DNA of 64,000 nt, taken from positions 62,001 to 126,000 of the forward strand of contig DIRQ01000032.1 of assembly GCA_002424365.1 (NCBI GenBank), given 5' to 3'. The first letter of the stretch is position 1, and each line of letters starts with the position of its first letter. This DNA is from Syntrophomonas sp. UBA5432 (lineage in GTDB: Bacteria > Bacillota > Syntrophomonadia > Syntrophomonadales > Syntrophomonadaceae). The notes beneath the pieces were generated by a model. It ran no database searches, was not told where the DNA came from, and saw nothing but the letters and a program-made list of their open reading frames with translations. Made by a program: the position numbers and the translations under genes. Shown piece after piece: positions 44,928 through 54,560 of this stretch.

Positions 44928-45008
44928 AATAGTTGGTAATAACGAAGCTGTCTTGTAATAAATTTGAATGGAGAACTTGCCAATTGTCTAGAGTGAGGGG
45001 TGAGGAGA
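44928..45008 (+). repeat. Dispersed repeat R1, copy C, and R2 copy b
   Basis: R1 here is degenerate (AACGAAGCTGTCTTGTAATA, then TTGTCTAGAGTGAGGGG). It is followed at 45038-45097 by R2 copy b, TTTCACTCATGGTTGCG with a TACCC-TTTA-GGGTA hairpin. Confidence 0.72.
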
Positions 45009-45195
45009 CTTCTTACTATACCAACCTTATAAATTTAGTTTCACTCATGGTTGCGTGTACCCTTTAGGGTATTGGCCTTGTAGTCATGGTGGGTTCATTT
45101 CTGTTATTACATTGCTCGCTGTTGGTTAACATACTATAATAGTTAAAAAACAGCCGCATCTGTATAAAGATGTTGGTGGTAAAGAGGTGAAACTA

Positions 45196-45792
45196 ATGGC
45201 GCATGAATTACCCTCATTAGCTTACCCCTATGATGCTCTGGAACCCTATTATGACGAAGAAACCTTGCGACTCCATCATGGCAAACATCACCAATCCTAC
45301 GTAGATGGGCTGAATAAGGCTGAAACTCAGTTAAAGGAAGCCCGCAGCCGCAGTGACTATGGTCTGGTTAAACACTGGCTTAAAGAAATAGCCTTTCATG
45401 GATCAGGTCATATACTGCACACTCTGTTCTTTGAAAATTTGGCCCCAGCGGGCCAATGCTCCCCTGGTCAGAAAACCATTAACCAGGTAGAACGGGATTT
45501 TGGCAGCTTTGATGAGTTTAAAAAGATGTTTACTGCAGCTGCTGCTGCGGTAGAAGGGTCAGGCTGGGCACTACTATGCTATAATCCCTCTTTTAAGAAA
45601 TTAGAAATCCTCCAGGCAGAAAAGCATCAGAATCTTACTCAATGGGGAGTAATCCCCTTGCTGGTAATTGATGTTTGGGAACATGCCTATTATCTGAAAT
45701 ATCAGAACCGCCGTCCCGAATACATTGCAGCCTGGTGGAATATTGTTAACTGGGATAAAGTCGAAGAAAGATTAGTAAAGGCCAGCAGCTAA
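45196..45792 (+). CDS. Superoxide dismutase (Fe/Mn)
   Basis: 198 residues from ATG 45196 (AAAGAGGTGA upstream; the GTG at 45187 is inside that site). Metal ligands are H in HHGKHHQSY, H in IAFHGSGHILH, and D/H in IDVWEHAYY; GSGWALL and ENRRPEY-type motifs identify the Fe/Mn family. It removes superoxide in the cytoplasm. Iron versus manganese cannot be told by eye. A SOD in an otherwise anaerobic gene set is normal for oxygen-tolerant Clostridia. Confidence 0.93.
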   Translation: MAHELPSLAYPYDALEPYYDEETLRLHHGKHHQSYVDGLNKAETQLKEARSRSDYGLVKHWLKEIAFHGSGHILHTLFFENLAPAGQCSPGQKTINQVERDFGSFDEFKKMFTAAAAAVEGSGWALLCYNPSFKKLEILQAEKHQNLTQWGVIPLLVIDVWEHAYYLKYQNRRPEYIAAWWNIVNWDKVEERLVKASS

Positions 45793-45810
45793 AGCTGCCG
45801 GCCTTTTACT
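45777..45810 (+). terminator. Terminator at SOD gene end
   Basis: AAAGGCC-AGCAGC / GCTGCC-GGCCTTT hairpin overlaps the last codons and is followed by T-rich DNA. Confidence 0.85.
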
Positions 45811-45834
45811 TTTCAACAAGTATATTTTTTCGAG

Positions 45835-46320
45835 CTAATCATCATAGACCTTGAAGTAGGCCTTTTCTTCTTGCCAGCCATGGGATTCCAGGAAATGGGT
45901 CGGTGGTTTAAGGACGGTCGCTTTACACTCTGCAGTAACAGTTCCATCAGCCAGGCGCAATTCCCCTGCTACCCGGGCCCGTTTAGTGCCACCTTTTTCT
46001 ATCCAGCCTACGGCTATAAGGGGCTGGTCGGTGGGAGTAGGGCGGCGATATTTTAATTCCAGATGGGTAGTAAGCATTAGCGCATCGTTATCTCCGTTTA
46101 TTAACAGAGCTCTACCTGAAGTTTCATCCAGGATGGCAGCAATTATACCCCCGTGAACTACTCCGGGATATCCGTTGAAATGGGATGGTACCATCAGCTC
46201 CGACCATACTATTTGCTTTTCCATATCATTATACCAGCTCATTTTTAAGCTAACCTCATTCTCCCGTCCGCATACAAAGCAGCTACGGGAGTTGGGCTGC
46301 TTGCTGCTTTTATTAAACAT
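45835..46320 (-). CDS. PaaI-type hotdog thioesterase
   Basis: 161 residues, ATG 46320 behind GAGGGAGGG. Hotdog fold with YPGVVHGGIIAAILDETSGRAL (the PaaI catalytic region) and LTTHLELKYRRPTPTD. It has a short N-terminal extension with two cysteines (SCFVCGREN), seen in some members. The substrate acyl-CoA is unknown. Confidence 0.85.
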   Translation of the reverse strand: MFNKSSKQPNSRSCFVCGRENEVSLKMSWYNDMEKQIVWSELMVPSHFNGYPGVVHGGIIAAILDETSGRALLINGDNDALMLTTHLELKYRRPTPTDQPLIAVGWIEKGGTKRARVAGELRLADGTVTAECKATVLKPPTHFLESHGWQEEKAYFKVYDD

Positions 46321-46358
46321 ATTGCCCTCCCTCTTAAAACTATGCCAAAGACTTTCTT

Positions 46359-46886
46359 CTAGATCTTTTCTACTTCGGGATAATCTACCCCGAAGGTTTC
46401 TACACTAACTTTTTTCATCTTTTGCTCTTTTTTGGGCTTATCACTAAAACTTCTAGGAGTATTAACTATAGCATCAACAACCTCCATGCCTTCTGTAACT
46501 TTACCGAAGGCGGCATATTCTCCATCTAGATGAGGGGTTTTGTCTACCATAATGAAAAATTGGGAGCCGGCTGAGTCAGGCTGAGCTGTCCTGGCCATAG
46601 ATAGTACTCCCGCTTCATGTTTAAGTGGGTTAGGGTGACCATTATTGGTAAACTCGCCTTTTATGCTATAGCCCGGTCCTCCAGCACCGGTCCCATTGGG
46701 ACAACCGCCCTGGATAACGAATCTAGGTATTACCCGGTGAAATATGAGTCCATCATAGAAACCCTGCTTGATAAGGGAAATAAAGTTGTTAACAGTGTTA
46801 GGAGCTACATCAGGATAGAGTTCAGCTTTAATAATATTTCCATTTTCCATTTCTATAGTTACTTCTGGATTTTTATTGCTACTCAT
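46359..46886 (-). CDS. Cyclophilin-type peptidyl-prolyl isomerase
   Basis: 175 residues, ATG 46886. Active-site and structural motifs [44 protein letters not shown] and [12 protein letters not shown]. The catalytic Arg and Phe are there. No signal peptide, so it acts in the cytoplasm on proline bonds during folding. Its ribosome site (AAGAAAGAAGATGA) is only moderate. It follows the ArsR/radical SAM set in the same direction but with about 200 nt between. Confidence 0.93.
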   Translation of the reverse strand: MSSNKNPEVTIEMENGNIIKAELYPDVAPNTVNNFISLIKQGFYDGLIFHRVIPRFVIQGGCPNGTGAGGPGYSIKGEFTNNGHPNPLKHEAGVLSMARTAQPDSAGSQFFIMVDKTPHLDGEYAAFGKVTEGMEVVDAIVNTPRSFSDKPKKEQKMKKVSVETFGVDYPEVEKI

Positions 46887-47039
46887 GGTATCATCTTCTT
46901 TCTTTTTTGATTATGGCTATTATAGCAGAAAACATGGAGAAATATACCTGGTAGTGGCAGGCGCTGTTTGCAGGGTGGTGATATGAGGCTACAGTACTGG
47001 AGTATGTCCTCCGGACATATCGAGTTAATTAGCATCATA

Positions 47040-47072
47040 AAAAAGTAGAGGCCATGGGAAATGGCCTCTACC
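47040..47072 (-). terminator. Terminator of radical SAM gene (minus)
   Basis: GTAGAGGCCAT-GGGAA-ATGGCCTCTAC perfect 11-bp stem with T-run on the minus strand, 35 nt after the stop at 47107. Confidence 0.88.
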
Positions 47073-47106
47073 GGGTGGGGAGGATTATATATAATATCTG
47101 AGATTG

Positions 47107-48516
47107 TTAAGAGTTAACCGGACTGCTGGCCACGTGGGCAGCTTGAAGTACCTCTTTCGGTATACTTACCCCGGAGGGGAAGTGGTCCTCTTGCCAGAGC
47201 TGGTCGGCCACTTTACCCCATTTCTGCGCTACTTGCATGGTACGGCCAGTAAGTTCATCCACATCTTCCCGGTCAATGGGTTGGGTAGAATGAGCGCCTG
47301 ATAAATGCACCATTTCCCTTAGTTTATGGGGGTTATCAAGTAGCGGGCAGGGGCGCAGGAGATTATCATTAAAAGGCTGATTGCGACGGTACTGCATAAA
47401 AAGCGGAGATTGCAGGGCTTCCAGCAAACTAACCTCTTTTATATTAACATTGGAATAATGAATAAAGGCACAGGGTTCAACATCACCGTTGGCGTTAATA
47501 TGCAGGTACTTACGCCCACCGGCAATACATCCCCCGGAAAATTCCCCGTCATTCCAAAAATCCATTAGAAAGATAGGTTTGTTATTACGGAATTCCCTTA
47601 CCCGATGATACATGTATTTTCGCTGCTCAGGAGTAGCAATTAAATCTAACTGGGCGTCTTTACCCAGGGGCATATAAGTAAAATACCAGCCAAATATACA
47701 GCCTTTTTCAATCATATAATCAATATATTGGTCAGAGCCCACACTATCAACGTTTTTACTATGGTAACAGGTAGAGAATCCAAAAGGCACCCCGTATTTA
47801 TGCAATATATCCATAGCTTCAATAACCTGCTGGTAAGTACCATTACCCCGGCGCATATCAGTTTCACTCTCAAAGCCTTCCACACTCAATGCCAGGGCAA
47901 AATTACCAGCTTCAGCCATTTGTGCGGCCAAATCATCATCTACCAGGGTACCATTAGTAAAAGCCAGGAACATACAGTCATTATGTTTACGGGCCAGTTT
48001 CATAAGGTCTTTTTTACGAATCAGGGGTTCTCCCCCGGAATAAATATACATATAAATCCCCAGTTCTTTACCCTCTTGGATAATACGGTTAAGGGTTTTT
48101 ATATCCAATGAATCCGACTTTTTATATTCAGCTGCCCAGCAACCGGTACATTTCAGGTTACAGGCGGCAGTGGGGTCCATCAAGATAGCCCAGGGAATGT
48201 TGCAATCATACTTTTCGGACATTTTTCCATTGGTAGGAATCCCCAGGATAGAAGCATTAACCAGGAAATTAACCAGGACTTTTTTTCTAACATTGACATC
48301 ATACTCGGTAAACAGGCGTCGGACATATTCATTCCAGTTATTGTCGGGGTCATCCAATATGTCATGGAATGAACGAGCATAATTTTTGTGATTATCCGTA
48401 ACTAGAATTTTCTCACCCCAATTTAACAACTTTCCTATATTCTCCACGGGATTTTTTTCCACATATTTAATTCCTTCGTTGAGTACGGCAGTGCTTAGCA
48501 TTTGTTTTACTTTCAT
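47107..48516 (-). CDS. Radical SAM/SPASM-like protein
   Basis: 469 residues from ATG 48516 behind AAGGAGGG; the longer frame from 48537 is less likely. The cluster motif is CNLKCTGCW (CxxxCxxC), followed by YIYSGGEPLI and LALSVEGFE. A later region with GGCIAGGRKYLHINANGDVEPC looks like a SPASM or extra iron-sulfur domain. The substrate is unknown; the architecture matches radical SAM proteins that modify peptides or proteins, or a YfkA-like clade. An ArsR-type gene lies upstream. Confidence 0.82.
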   Translation of the reverse strand: MKVKQMLSTAVLNEGIKYVEKNPVENIGKLLNWGEKILVTDNHKNYARSFHDILDDPDNNWNEYVRRLFTEYDVNVRKKVLVNFLVNASILGIPTNGKMSEKYDCNIPWAILMDPTAACNLKCTGCWAAEYKKSDSLDIKTLNRIIQEGKELGIYMYIYSGGEPLIRKKDLMKLARKHNDCMFLAFTNGTLVDDDLAAQMAEAGNFALALSVEGFESETDMRRGNGTYQQVIEAMDILHKYGVPFGFSTCYHSKNVDSVGSDQYIDYMIEKGCIFGWYFTYMPLGKDAQLDLIATPEQRKYMYHRVREFRNNKPIFLMDFWNDGEFSGGCIAGGRKYLHINANGDVEPCAFIHYSNVNIKEVSLLEALQSPLFMQYRRNQPFNDNLLRPCPLLDNPHKLREMVHLSGAHSTQPIDREDVDELTGRTMQVAQKWGKVADQLWQEDHFPSGVSIPKEVLQAAHVASSPVNS

Positions 48517-48618
48517 GCTATTTTCCCTCCTTGGCACTGTAACAGCTATAAAAGTGCTTAAAGTAAGAGAACGATAGTGGAGAAATGAGTCAGGGTATAT
48601 AAAACATCAGGTGCGTTC

Positions 48619-48960
48619 TTAGTCTGGAATAGCCCTTAATTTATAGCGATATTGTTTAAGTGCTTCCAAATCTCTGATACACTGTTCTATTTTGTCCAAT
48701 TCCTTATTGAGGATTTCGTTTAACAAGGGGTATCTATGCAACATACTATAATTAATACGGTAATAAACCCATTGAGCCTCCTTTTCGTTAATGATTAAGT
48801 CGGTTTGTCTTAAGCGGTTAAGGTGTCTGGATACATTGGATTGATTTATGCCCAATATTTGCTCCAGTTCTCCTACGTTCAAATTTCCTTTTCGTAAAAG
48901 ATTAAGAATTCTTAGCCGATTCTCATCTCCCAACGCTCTCATTACTTGTACTAATTCCAA
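48619..48960 (-). CDS. ArsR-family regulator
   Basis: 113 residues, TTG start at 48960 behind AAGGAGGTG. Winged helix: LGDENRLRILNLLRKGNLNVGELEQILGINQSNVSRHLNRL. A short C-terminal helix with basic residues lies after it. It is 100 nt upstream of the radical SAM gene in the same direction and may control it. No metal-binding CxC motif is present in the DNA-binding helix, so the signal is not a classical arsenic-type one. Confidence 0.9.
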   Translation of the reverse strand: MELVQVMRALGDENRLRILNLLRKGNLNVGELEQILGINQSNVSRHLNRLRQTDLIINEKEAQWVYYRINYSMLHRYPLLNEILNKELDKIEQCIRDLEALKQYRYKLRAIPD

Positions 48961-49461
48961 CGAGACACCTCCTTATATGAATATATCCGTTTATACTCAT
49001 ATACTATAACTGGTAATTGCGGCTGTCAAGGGTAATAAAATTTAATTCCGGTAGGAAAAAGGTTAAGAGTATAGAAAACAACATGTAAAGAACCTATGTT
49101 AAAGTAGAGATATCTTAATAAGAAAATTGGCTACGTTAATAATGAAGTTGTCGAGCAAATAACTTCGAATCTATGAATTTGACTAACTGTTTAGAGTGAG
49201 GGGTGAGGGGACAGTAAAGTATGTGCTCCCCGTTATTCAATTGCCGAAACAGCTAAACAACCGACCAACTGTCGGTAGCGGAGGCTTCACCTTAGACGGG
49301 TACACGGCAGCCTCCGATGGGAAGTGCAGGGAACGGCCCCTGTGCCGTTCCGTCATGTTGTCGTAATACCAGTGCAACTATTTTCATAGGTGGTTGCCGT
49401 GTGCCCGTAGGGTATGTGTGCTTGGCGCTCATGACGACTTAATTAGAAAAAAGGAGTAGAT
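48961..49461. repeat. Intergenic region with R1, R2 and palindrome
   Basis: About 500 nt without a gene. R1 copy D is at 49116-49212. GGAACGGC-CCCTGT-GCCGTTCC (49330-49351) is a clean palindrome, and R2 copy c is at 49377-49440 (TTTTCATAGGTGGTTGCCG). Nothing coding is seen. Confidence 0.6.
49116..49212 (+). repeat. Dispersed repeat R1, copy D
   Basis: Best-preserved copy: TTAATAAGAAAATTGG, GTTAATAATGAAGTTGTCG, a GAAGTT...AACTTC hairpin and an ACTGTTTAGAGTGAGGGG tail. Confidence 0.8.
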
Positions 49462-50655
49462 ATGGAGTCGAAACAAATAGTATTAACCGGGTTAGTTGCT
49501 ACTGCTTTGATAACTGCCCTGGTTTTAAGTGGTTGGGTAGTAGATATGGTGGTAGCCTTTCTGATACTGATAGCAGGGATATTACTAACATATTATTTTG
49601 CCCTTAACCAGAAGAGAATTGAACAATATAGTACATTAAGAAGCGCAATCAAAGCTAGCGAAGAGATTAGGAAGCAAACTGATTTAACGGCAGTACTAAA
49701 CTGCTTAACTATTTGTGCTCAATCACTGCTGGGAATTAAATATGTCCTTTTATGGCTTCCAGATGATAATATTATGTGGCCGGAGGATGAGGAGTACCAT
49801 GATTTATTAGAGGATATAGGAAGAAGGGTTAAACTGGGCCCAGAACCCCTTCAACTAACTAGACAGGGAGAGAATAGCTTTACCTGGCCTGAAAACACAA
49901 CCTGGCTAGCAGCTTATCCACTAGTAATGGGAGACGAGTTCCGGGGAATCATACTTCTATTAAATTCCCGGTCGGATAAGCTGCAGGGGCATACCAAAGA
50001 AGTTCTTAATATTTTGTGTCGTCAAAGTGCTGATGCTATATATCGTGTGCTGGCAGAGCAGAACAGAGAAGGAGATGAGCGGCTACTAATTAATTCACTC
50101 TTAGCCGGAATGGAGGCGGGTGACCCCATTTTCAAGGGACATAGTGAAAGAGTTAACGCTATTGCCGGTTTAATTGGCAGTAAGCTGGGTTTGGATAACG
50201 AGGAAATGAAAACCCTGCATTATGCTGCTTTGCTACACGATATTGGCAAATATGCTGAGACTATGGTCGATGATGAGACAGAATCATTTAGTGACCATGC
50301 CAGCCTGGGCGCTGAACTCATCCCGGCGACTGGTATTTTCGCGCAGGTTCGGGAAACGGTCAGGTATCATCATGAGCGTTATGATGGCAGTGGCTATCCT
50401 CTGGGTTTGAGCCGGACGGATATACCGTTTTTAGCCCGAATAATTGCTGTAGCTGACGTTTATGATGCTGTAACCCGGCTGTGCAGTGAAGAAGAAAGAC
50501 TAGATCACCAAACAGCTATAGGTGTTATAAAGAAAGCCACCGGCACAATTTTTGACCCGTTAGTGGTAGTAGCTCTGGAGGAAGTGGCCGATGAGGTAGC
50601 AAATATCGGGCAAACATCTAAGGATGTTGTCGGGGATATGGATGAAGTAGAATGA
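49462..50655 (+). CDS. HD-GYP phosphodiesterase with GAF-like domain
   Basis: 397 residues, ATG 49462 behind AAGGAGT. Two membrane helices (about 9-50), a GAF-type domain (about 62-190) and an HD-GYP domain with LLHDIGK (about 257-263) and HHERYDGSGYPLGL (about 300-313); metal-binding HD residues and the GYP triad are there. It should degrade cyclic di-GMP, opposing the cyclase at 37075. The repeat-rich 500-nt leader is the largest in this part of the window. Confidence 0.9.
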   Translation: MESKQIVLTGLVATALITALVLSGWVVDMVVAFLILIAGILLTYYFALNQKRIEQYSTLRSAIKASEEIRKQTDLTAVLNCLTICAQSLLGIKYVLLWLPDDNIMWPEDEEYHDLLEDIGRRVKLGPEPLQLTRQGENSFTWPENTTWLAAYPLVMGDEFRGIILLLNSRSDKLQGHTKEVLNILCRQSADAIYRVLAEQNREGDERLLINSLLAGMEAGDPIFKGHSERVNAIAGLIGSKLGLDNEEMKTLHYAALLHDIGKYAETMVDDETESFSDHASLGAELIPATGIFAQVRETVRYHHERYDGSGYPLGLSRTDIPFLARIIAVADVYDAVTRLCSEEERLDHQTAIGVIKKATGTIFDPLVVVALEEVADEVANIGQTSKDVVGDMDEVE

Positions 50656-50712
50656 CAGGGGACATAAGAGCAAAAATAAAGTATAATGCGATAAGATATT
50701 TAAAACAGGTGA

Positions 50713-52158
50713 GTGCCGGTGAACAAGCATAGATTTTACATACTTGCAATAATAGTAGGCGTCTTTTGTGCTGCCTATTTTATTTATGTTGGACAACTTG
50801 ATGACTGCTCGGTGGCATCTACTAATCAGGTTTCCTATCAATTTCCCAATCCTGAGCTTACTACTTACAACATGGGGCTTTATCTGGATATTAATACTCG
50901 CACTTTATATGGTACCACCATAATAGACACTATTAATACATGTGGTAAAGCTATGGATGAACTCTACTTTACAGCTTATCCTAATGCTTTTCGCAATAAG
51001 TCCGAGACACCTGCACCAGATAATGCCTACTACTGTGGTTTTAACGAAGGGTGGCTGCGAATTGACAGCATAAAAGTTAATGGTAGCAAGGTAGAATACC
51101 AGGAGGAAGGGGTCTTAATAAAAACGCAATTACCATCAGCCCTTTTACCGGATAAGAGTATTAAGGTGGAAATGGCCTGGAAGGCTAAAATCCCAAAACT
51201 GGCTTATCGTTATGGCAGTAAAGCGGGGGTCTACATTTTAGGTAATTTTTATCCTACACTAAATGTATTATCTAACGGGCACTGGCAAAACTCTTATAAT
51301 TTCAGTTTTGCTAATCCCTTTTGTTTTCATGTGGCAAATTATATAGTTAACATTAACCTACCTGAAACCTACAATATGGTATCAACCGGCACTACCATTT
51401 CGATACTAGCGGAAGACAAGGGGAGAACCATATATTGGGTTAAAGCTGATAAAGTTCGAGATTTTTGCCTGGTGGTAATGCATGATTATCAGGAATCAAG
51501 TCGGCAAATTGAGGGTTGGAATATAAAATGCTATGTTCCGAGCAATAATATAGACATATCCTCCAGGGTAGTTGAGCAGAGCGGTCAGATAGTAGATTAT
51601 TATTCTACTACTTTAGGACCTTATCCGTATCCTGATTTTAAGGTAACCTTTGTACCCATAAAGGGTTTTCATGGGATGAGATATTCGGGCTTGATTTTAT
51701 TGGGAGAAGAGTTTCTAAATTTGGGTTATGATAAGCAGAAGAAAGAATTTATAATGGCTCGTGAAATAGCCTATCAGTGGTGTTATACCATGGTAGGGAC
51801 TGACCAGTTACGTGAGTCCTGGCTGGGTGAAGGCTTGGCTAACTGGTTGGCATATAAATATATGCAGAATAACCTGGGGTATAGTGCGCCTGATATTAAT
51901 AACCAGCAGGGAGTTACGCTATCCAAACAACTGCAGGAGAGCCACTTGAGTTGGGAGTATTATAGTACTGCTAACGACGGAGGGGAGGCCTTCTGGTTTG
52001 GCCTGGAGCAAGAATTGGGTGAGGAAATGGTAATTAAGGTTTTGCGCAGTTACCTGGCCGATTATAAGTTTAAGATTGCCAGCACCCGAGATTTGTTAGC
52101 CATTATTGAAAAAGAAGCTCATAAAGATATGGATTATTATTTTGATAAATGGTTTTAA
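50713..52158 (+). CDS. Degenerate M1-family peptidase-like protein
   Basis: 481 residues, GTG 50713 or 50719. One N-terminal anchor (about 7-28), an N-terminal beta domain and an M1 (gluzincin) fold. Where active members have HExxH, this has R350-E351-I-A-Y354, followed after exactly 18 residues by the third-ligand Glu (E373, WLGEGLANW). Both histidine ligands are thus replaced, while the catalytic and the third-ligand Glu remain. The GAMEN-like motif reads GMRYSG. I infer it is a non-catalytic, membrane-anchored binding protein. The C-terminus meets the next gene tail to tail, overlapping by 4 nt. Confidence 0.78.
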   Translation: MPVNKHRFYILAIIVGVFCAAYFIYVGQLDDCSVASTNQVSYQFPNPELTTYNMGLYLDINTRTLYGTTIIDTINTCGKAMDELYFTAYPNAFRNKSETPAPDNAYYCGFNEGWLRIDSIKVNGSKVEYQEEGVLIKTQLPSALLPDKSIKVEMAWKAKIPKLAYRYGSKAGVYILGNFYPTLNVLSNGHWQNSYNFSFANPFCFHVANYIVNINLPETYNMVSTGTTISILAEDKGRTIYWVKADKVRDFCLVVMHDYQESSRQIEGWNIKCYVPSNNIDISSRVVEQSGQIVDYYSTTLGPYPYPDFKVTFVPIKGFHGMRYSGLILLGEEFLNLGYDKQKKEFIMAREIAYQWCYTMVGTDQLRESWLGEGLANWLAYKYMQNNLGYSAPDINNQQGVTLSKQLQESHLSWEYYSTANDGGEAFWFGLEQELGEEMVIKVLRSYLADYKFKIASTRDLLAIIEKEAHKDMDYYFDKWF

Positions 52159-52520
52159 ACTGAAGCACCGTATTGTTTAAGTAGTTCGACAGCTTGAGGA
52201 CTTAAGCTCTGATCACAAACCAGGGTAAGTATAATAGAGGAACTGCCGGGCAGGTCATAGGAGGATGATGACATACCACTGGCGGCAGGGTCAGCAGCAA
52301 ATAGAGGTCCGTAAGCCAGGTTTGATCCGCTATTATCCATGGTTAGAGAAGAAAGATTAGTTTTGGTATGCCGGTTCCTCCGAGGCGAGGAATAAGGGGA
52401 AATGCGGTCAACCTGGATTTCATTGTATCCGGCTTGTTTCAGTACATCTGCGGCTATCTGGGCATCGCTATAATCGGAGAAATAGGCAAAAATCGCCTGT
52501 TCGCCTGGTTGAAGTTGCAT
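52155..52520 (-). CDS. Small protein with YflT-like repeat fold
   Basis: 121 residues, ATG 52520 behind AAGGAGG. The N-terminal part (FAYFSDYSDAQIAADVLKQAGYNEIQVDRISPY) looks like the short alpha/beta module of heat-stress-induced YflT/general stress proteins (two helices, strands), followed by a Ser/Gly linker and a second beta/helix unit (SSIILTLVCDQSLSPQAVELLKQYGA). The match is by pattern only. It converges with the M1-like gene, with a 4-nt tail overlap. Confidence 0.55.
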   Translation of the reverse strand: MQLQPGEQAIFAYFSDYSDAQIAADVLKQAGYNEIQVDRISPYSSPRRNRHTKTNLSSLTMDNSGSNLAYGPLFAADPAASGMSSSSYDLPGSSSIILTLVCDQSLSPQAVELLKQYGASV

Positions 52521-52628
52521 TTAATTTACCTCCTTGTAATAATAAGTACGGGGATATAAAGTGCCCCGTTTTTATCAGTTTGACCATTTCGGTAAAAAAT
52601 ATTAGAAAATAACTTGAGGAGGGCATTC

Positions 52629-54311
52629 ATGAATCCGGTTCAGGAACTTCACAACCTTTTGGAAGAATTAATAATTGAGGCTATAGAAGCGTGTAGGGAG
52701 GAGGGACAGCTGGATTATCAGCAACTTCCTGACTTTGTCATAGAGGTTCCCCGGGAAAAAGGGCATGGTGATTTTGCCTGTAATATTGCCATGTTATTAG
52801 CTCGGGAGGCTCGTATGGTACCACGTAAAATTGCAGAAACTATTGTAACTATGATAAACAGTAAAAGCCATCTTCAGATTGAGAAAATTGAAGTGGCGGG
52901 ACCGGGTTTTATTAATATTTTTCTGAATAACAGCTGGTTATACGATATCCCTGTACTAGTTACTGAGTTGGAAGACCGCTATGGCTATAACCCCAGGATA
53001 GGCCAGCGGGTACAGGTGGAGTTTGTCAGCGCTAATCCTACCGGTAACCTGCACATGGGTAATGCTCGCGGGGGAGCTATTGGAGATACGTTGGCTAATA
53101 TTCTTGACCGTGCCGGCTACGATGTGCAAAGGGAGTTTTACATAAATGATGCCGGTAACCAGATTGAAATCTTCACTGATTCTCTGGAAACTCGTTATCT
53201 GCAGCTAAACGGTTATGACTTACCTTTTCCTGAAGATGGTTATGCCGGGCAGGATGTAGTGGAAACGGTTAAACGTATAATCAGCCATTATGGTAAGCAA
53301 CTGTTAGATATGTCATCAGATGAAAGGCGTAAGATTCTATTGGATTATGCCCTGGAGGAAAAGGTAAAATATATTCGTAAGACTCTAGAAAACTTTGGGG
53401 TTAACTATGATGTTTGGTTTAGTGAGAAGACTTTGCATAAAACAGGTAAGATAGACGAGGTTGTAAATTATCTGCAAGAAAAGGGCTATGTTTATGAAGG
53501 GGAAGATGCGCTCTGGTTTAAATCTACCCTTTTTGGGGATGAAAAAGATGAAGTAATAATGAGAGCCAATGGTATACCTACTTATTTTGCAGCAGATATT
53601 GCTTATCATAAAGATAAATTTGAACGAGGCTTTGATTGGGTGATAAATGTCTGGGGAGCAGATCATCACGGTCATGTAGCCCGCATGAAAGGAGCTATGG
53701 AGGCCTTAGGTTATGACCCTGATAAATTGGATATCCTTTTAATGCAGTTGGTGAGGTTGTATCGGGGGGGTAATATTGTCCGTATGTCTAAACGTACCGG
53801 CACCACGGTTTCGCTGGATGAACTAATAGAAGAAGTTGGTCGTGATGCTGCTCGTTACTTTTTCGTTATGCGCAGTCCGGATAGTCATCTTGATTTTGAC
53901 CTGGAGTTGGCCAAGCAACAAAACCAGGAAAATCCGGTGTATTATGTTCAATATGCTCATGCCCGGATATGCAGCATTTTTCGCCAGGCAGAAGCAGCCG
54001 GGGTTAGGATGTCTGGAATAGCAGAGATTGACCCTTCTCTGTTGCAGGAAAAGGAGGAACTGGCTCTATTAAGGAAAATTGCTGATTTCCCGGAAGAGAT
54101 TTGTGTTGCCGCCAGGGCGATGGCACCACAACGTATAGCCCGCTATGTATTGGAGTTGGCTGGATTATTTCATAGCTTCTATAATCATCACCGGGTTTTA
54201 CACCAGGATCAGGCATTGCAGAACGCTCGCCTGCTGCTGATGTATATTACCCGCATAACCATTAAGAACTCACTTGATATATTAGGAGTAAATTCACCAG
54301 AACGAATGTAG
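52629..54311 (+). CDS. argS: Arginyl-tRNA synthetase
   Basis: 560 residues, ATG 52629 behind GAGGAGGG. Class I synthetase: [21 protein letters not shown] (HIGH-type motif as HMGN) and [11 protein letters not shown] (KMSKS-type); it has the N-terminal Add-1 and the C-terminal DALR anticodon domain ([11 protein letters not shown]). It charges tRNA-Arg. The next gene begins 12 nt later, so it probably heads an operon with the mini-rpoE and MBL genes. Confidence 0.95.
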   Translation: MNPVQELHNLLEELIIEAIEACREEGQLDYQQLPDFVIEVPREKGHGDFACNIAMLLAREARMVPRKIAETIVTMINSKSHLQIEKIEVAGPGFINIFLNNSWLYDIPVLVTELEDRYGYNPRIGQRVQVEFVSANPTGNLHMGNARGGAIGDTLANILDRAGYDVQREFYINDAGNQIEIFTDSLETRYLQLNGYDLPFPEDGYAGQDVVETVKRIISHYGKQLLDMSSDERRKILLDYALEEKVKYIRKTLENFGVNYDVWFSEKTLHKTGKIDEVVNYLQEKGYVYEGEDALWFKSTLFGDEKDEVIMRANGIPTYFAADIAYHKDKFERGFDWVINVWGADHHGHVARMKGAMEALGYDPDKLDILLMQLVRLYRGGNIVRMSKRTGTTVSLDELIEEVGRDAARYFFVMRSPDSHLDFDLELAKQQNQENPVYYVQYAHARICSIFRQAEAAGVRMSGIAEIDPSLLQEKEELALLRKIADFPEEICVAARAMAPQRIARYVLELAGLFHSFYNHHRVLHQDQALQNARLLLMYITRITIKNSLDILGVNSPERM

Positions 54312-54323
54312 GAGGGATATATT

Positions 54324-54557
54324 TTGGTACCACGAAAGAAAAGTGAAGCGGACTGGGCAGTGGAAATACTGGCAGAAAAACAAGAAGCCATATACTATTT
54401 TGATTTGATAAAGACTATTGCCAAGCAGATGGGTAAAAAAACTGATCCTACCAGCCTAACTTCTATTTACACCCGCTTAAATATGGATAATCGCCTGGTT
54501 TACCAGGGAGATGGATACTGGTATTATGATGCTAGCAGGCTAAAAAAGGAGAAATAG
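54324..54557 (+). CDS. RpoE-delta-like HARE-HTH protein, no acidic tail
   Basis: 77 residues, TTG start at 54324 behind GGAGGG. The sequence matches the HARE-HTH domain of the RNA polymerase delta subunit (SEADWAVEILAEKQEAIYYFDLIKTI, then TSIYTRLNMDNRLVYQGDGYWYY). In Bacillus delta has this domain plus a long Asp/Glu tail; here the tail is missing and the protein ends DASRLKKEK. The place just before pyrG (with one gene between) matches the rpoE-pyrG order of other Firmicutes. I take it to be a tail-less delta or another HARE-type regulator. Confidence 0.85.
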   Translation: MVPRKKSEADWAVEILAEKQEAIYYFDLIKTIAKQMGKKTDPTSLTSIYTRLNMDNRLVYQGDGYWYYDASRLKKEK

Positions 54558-54560
54558 CAA

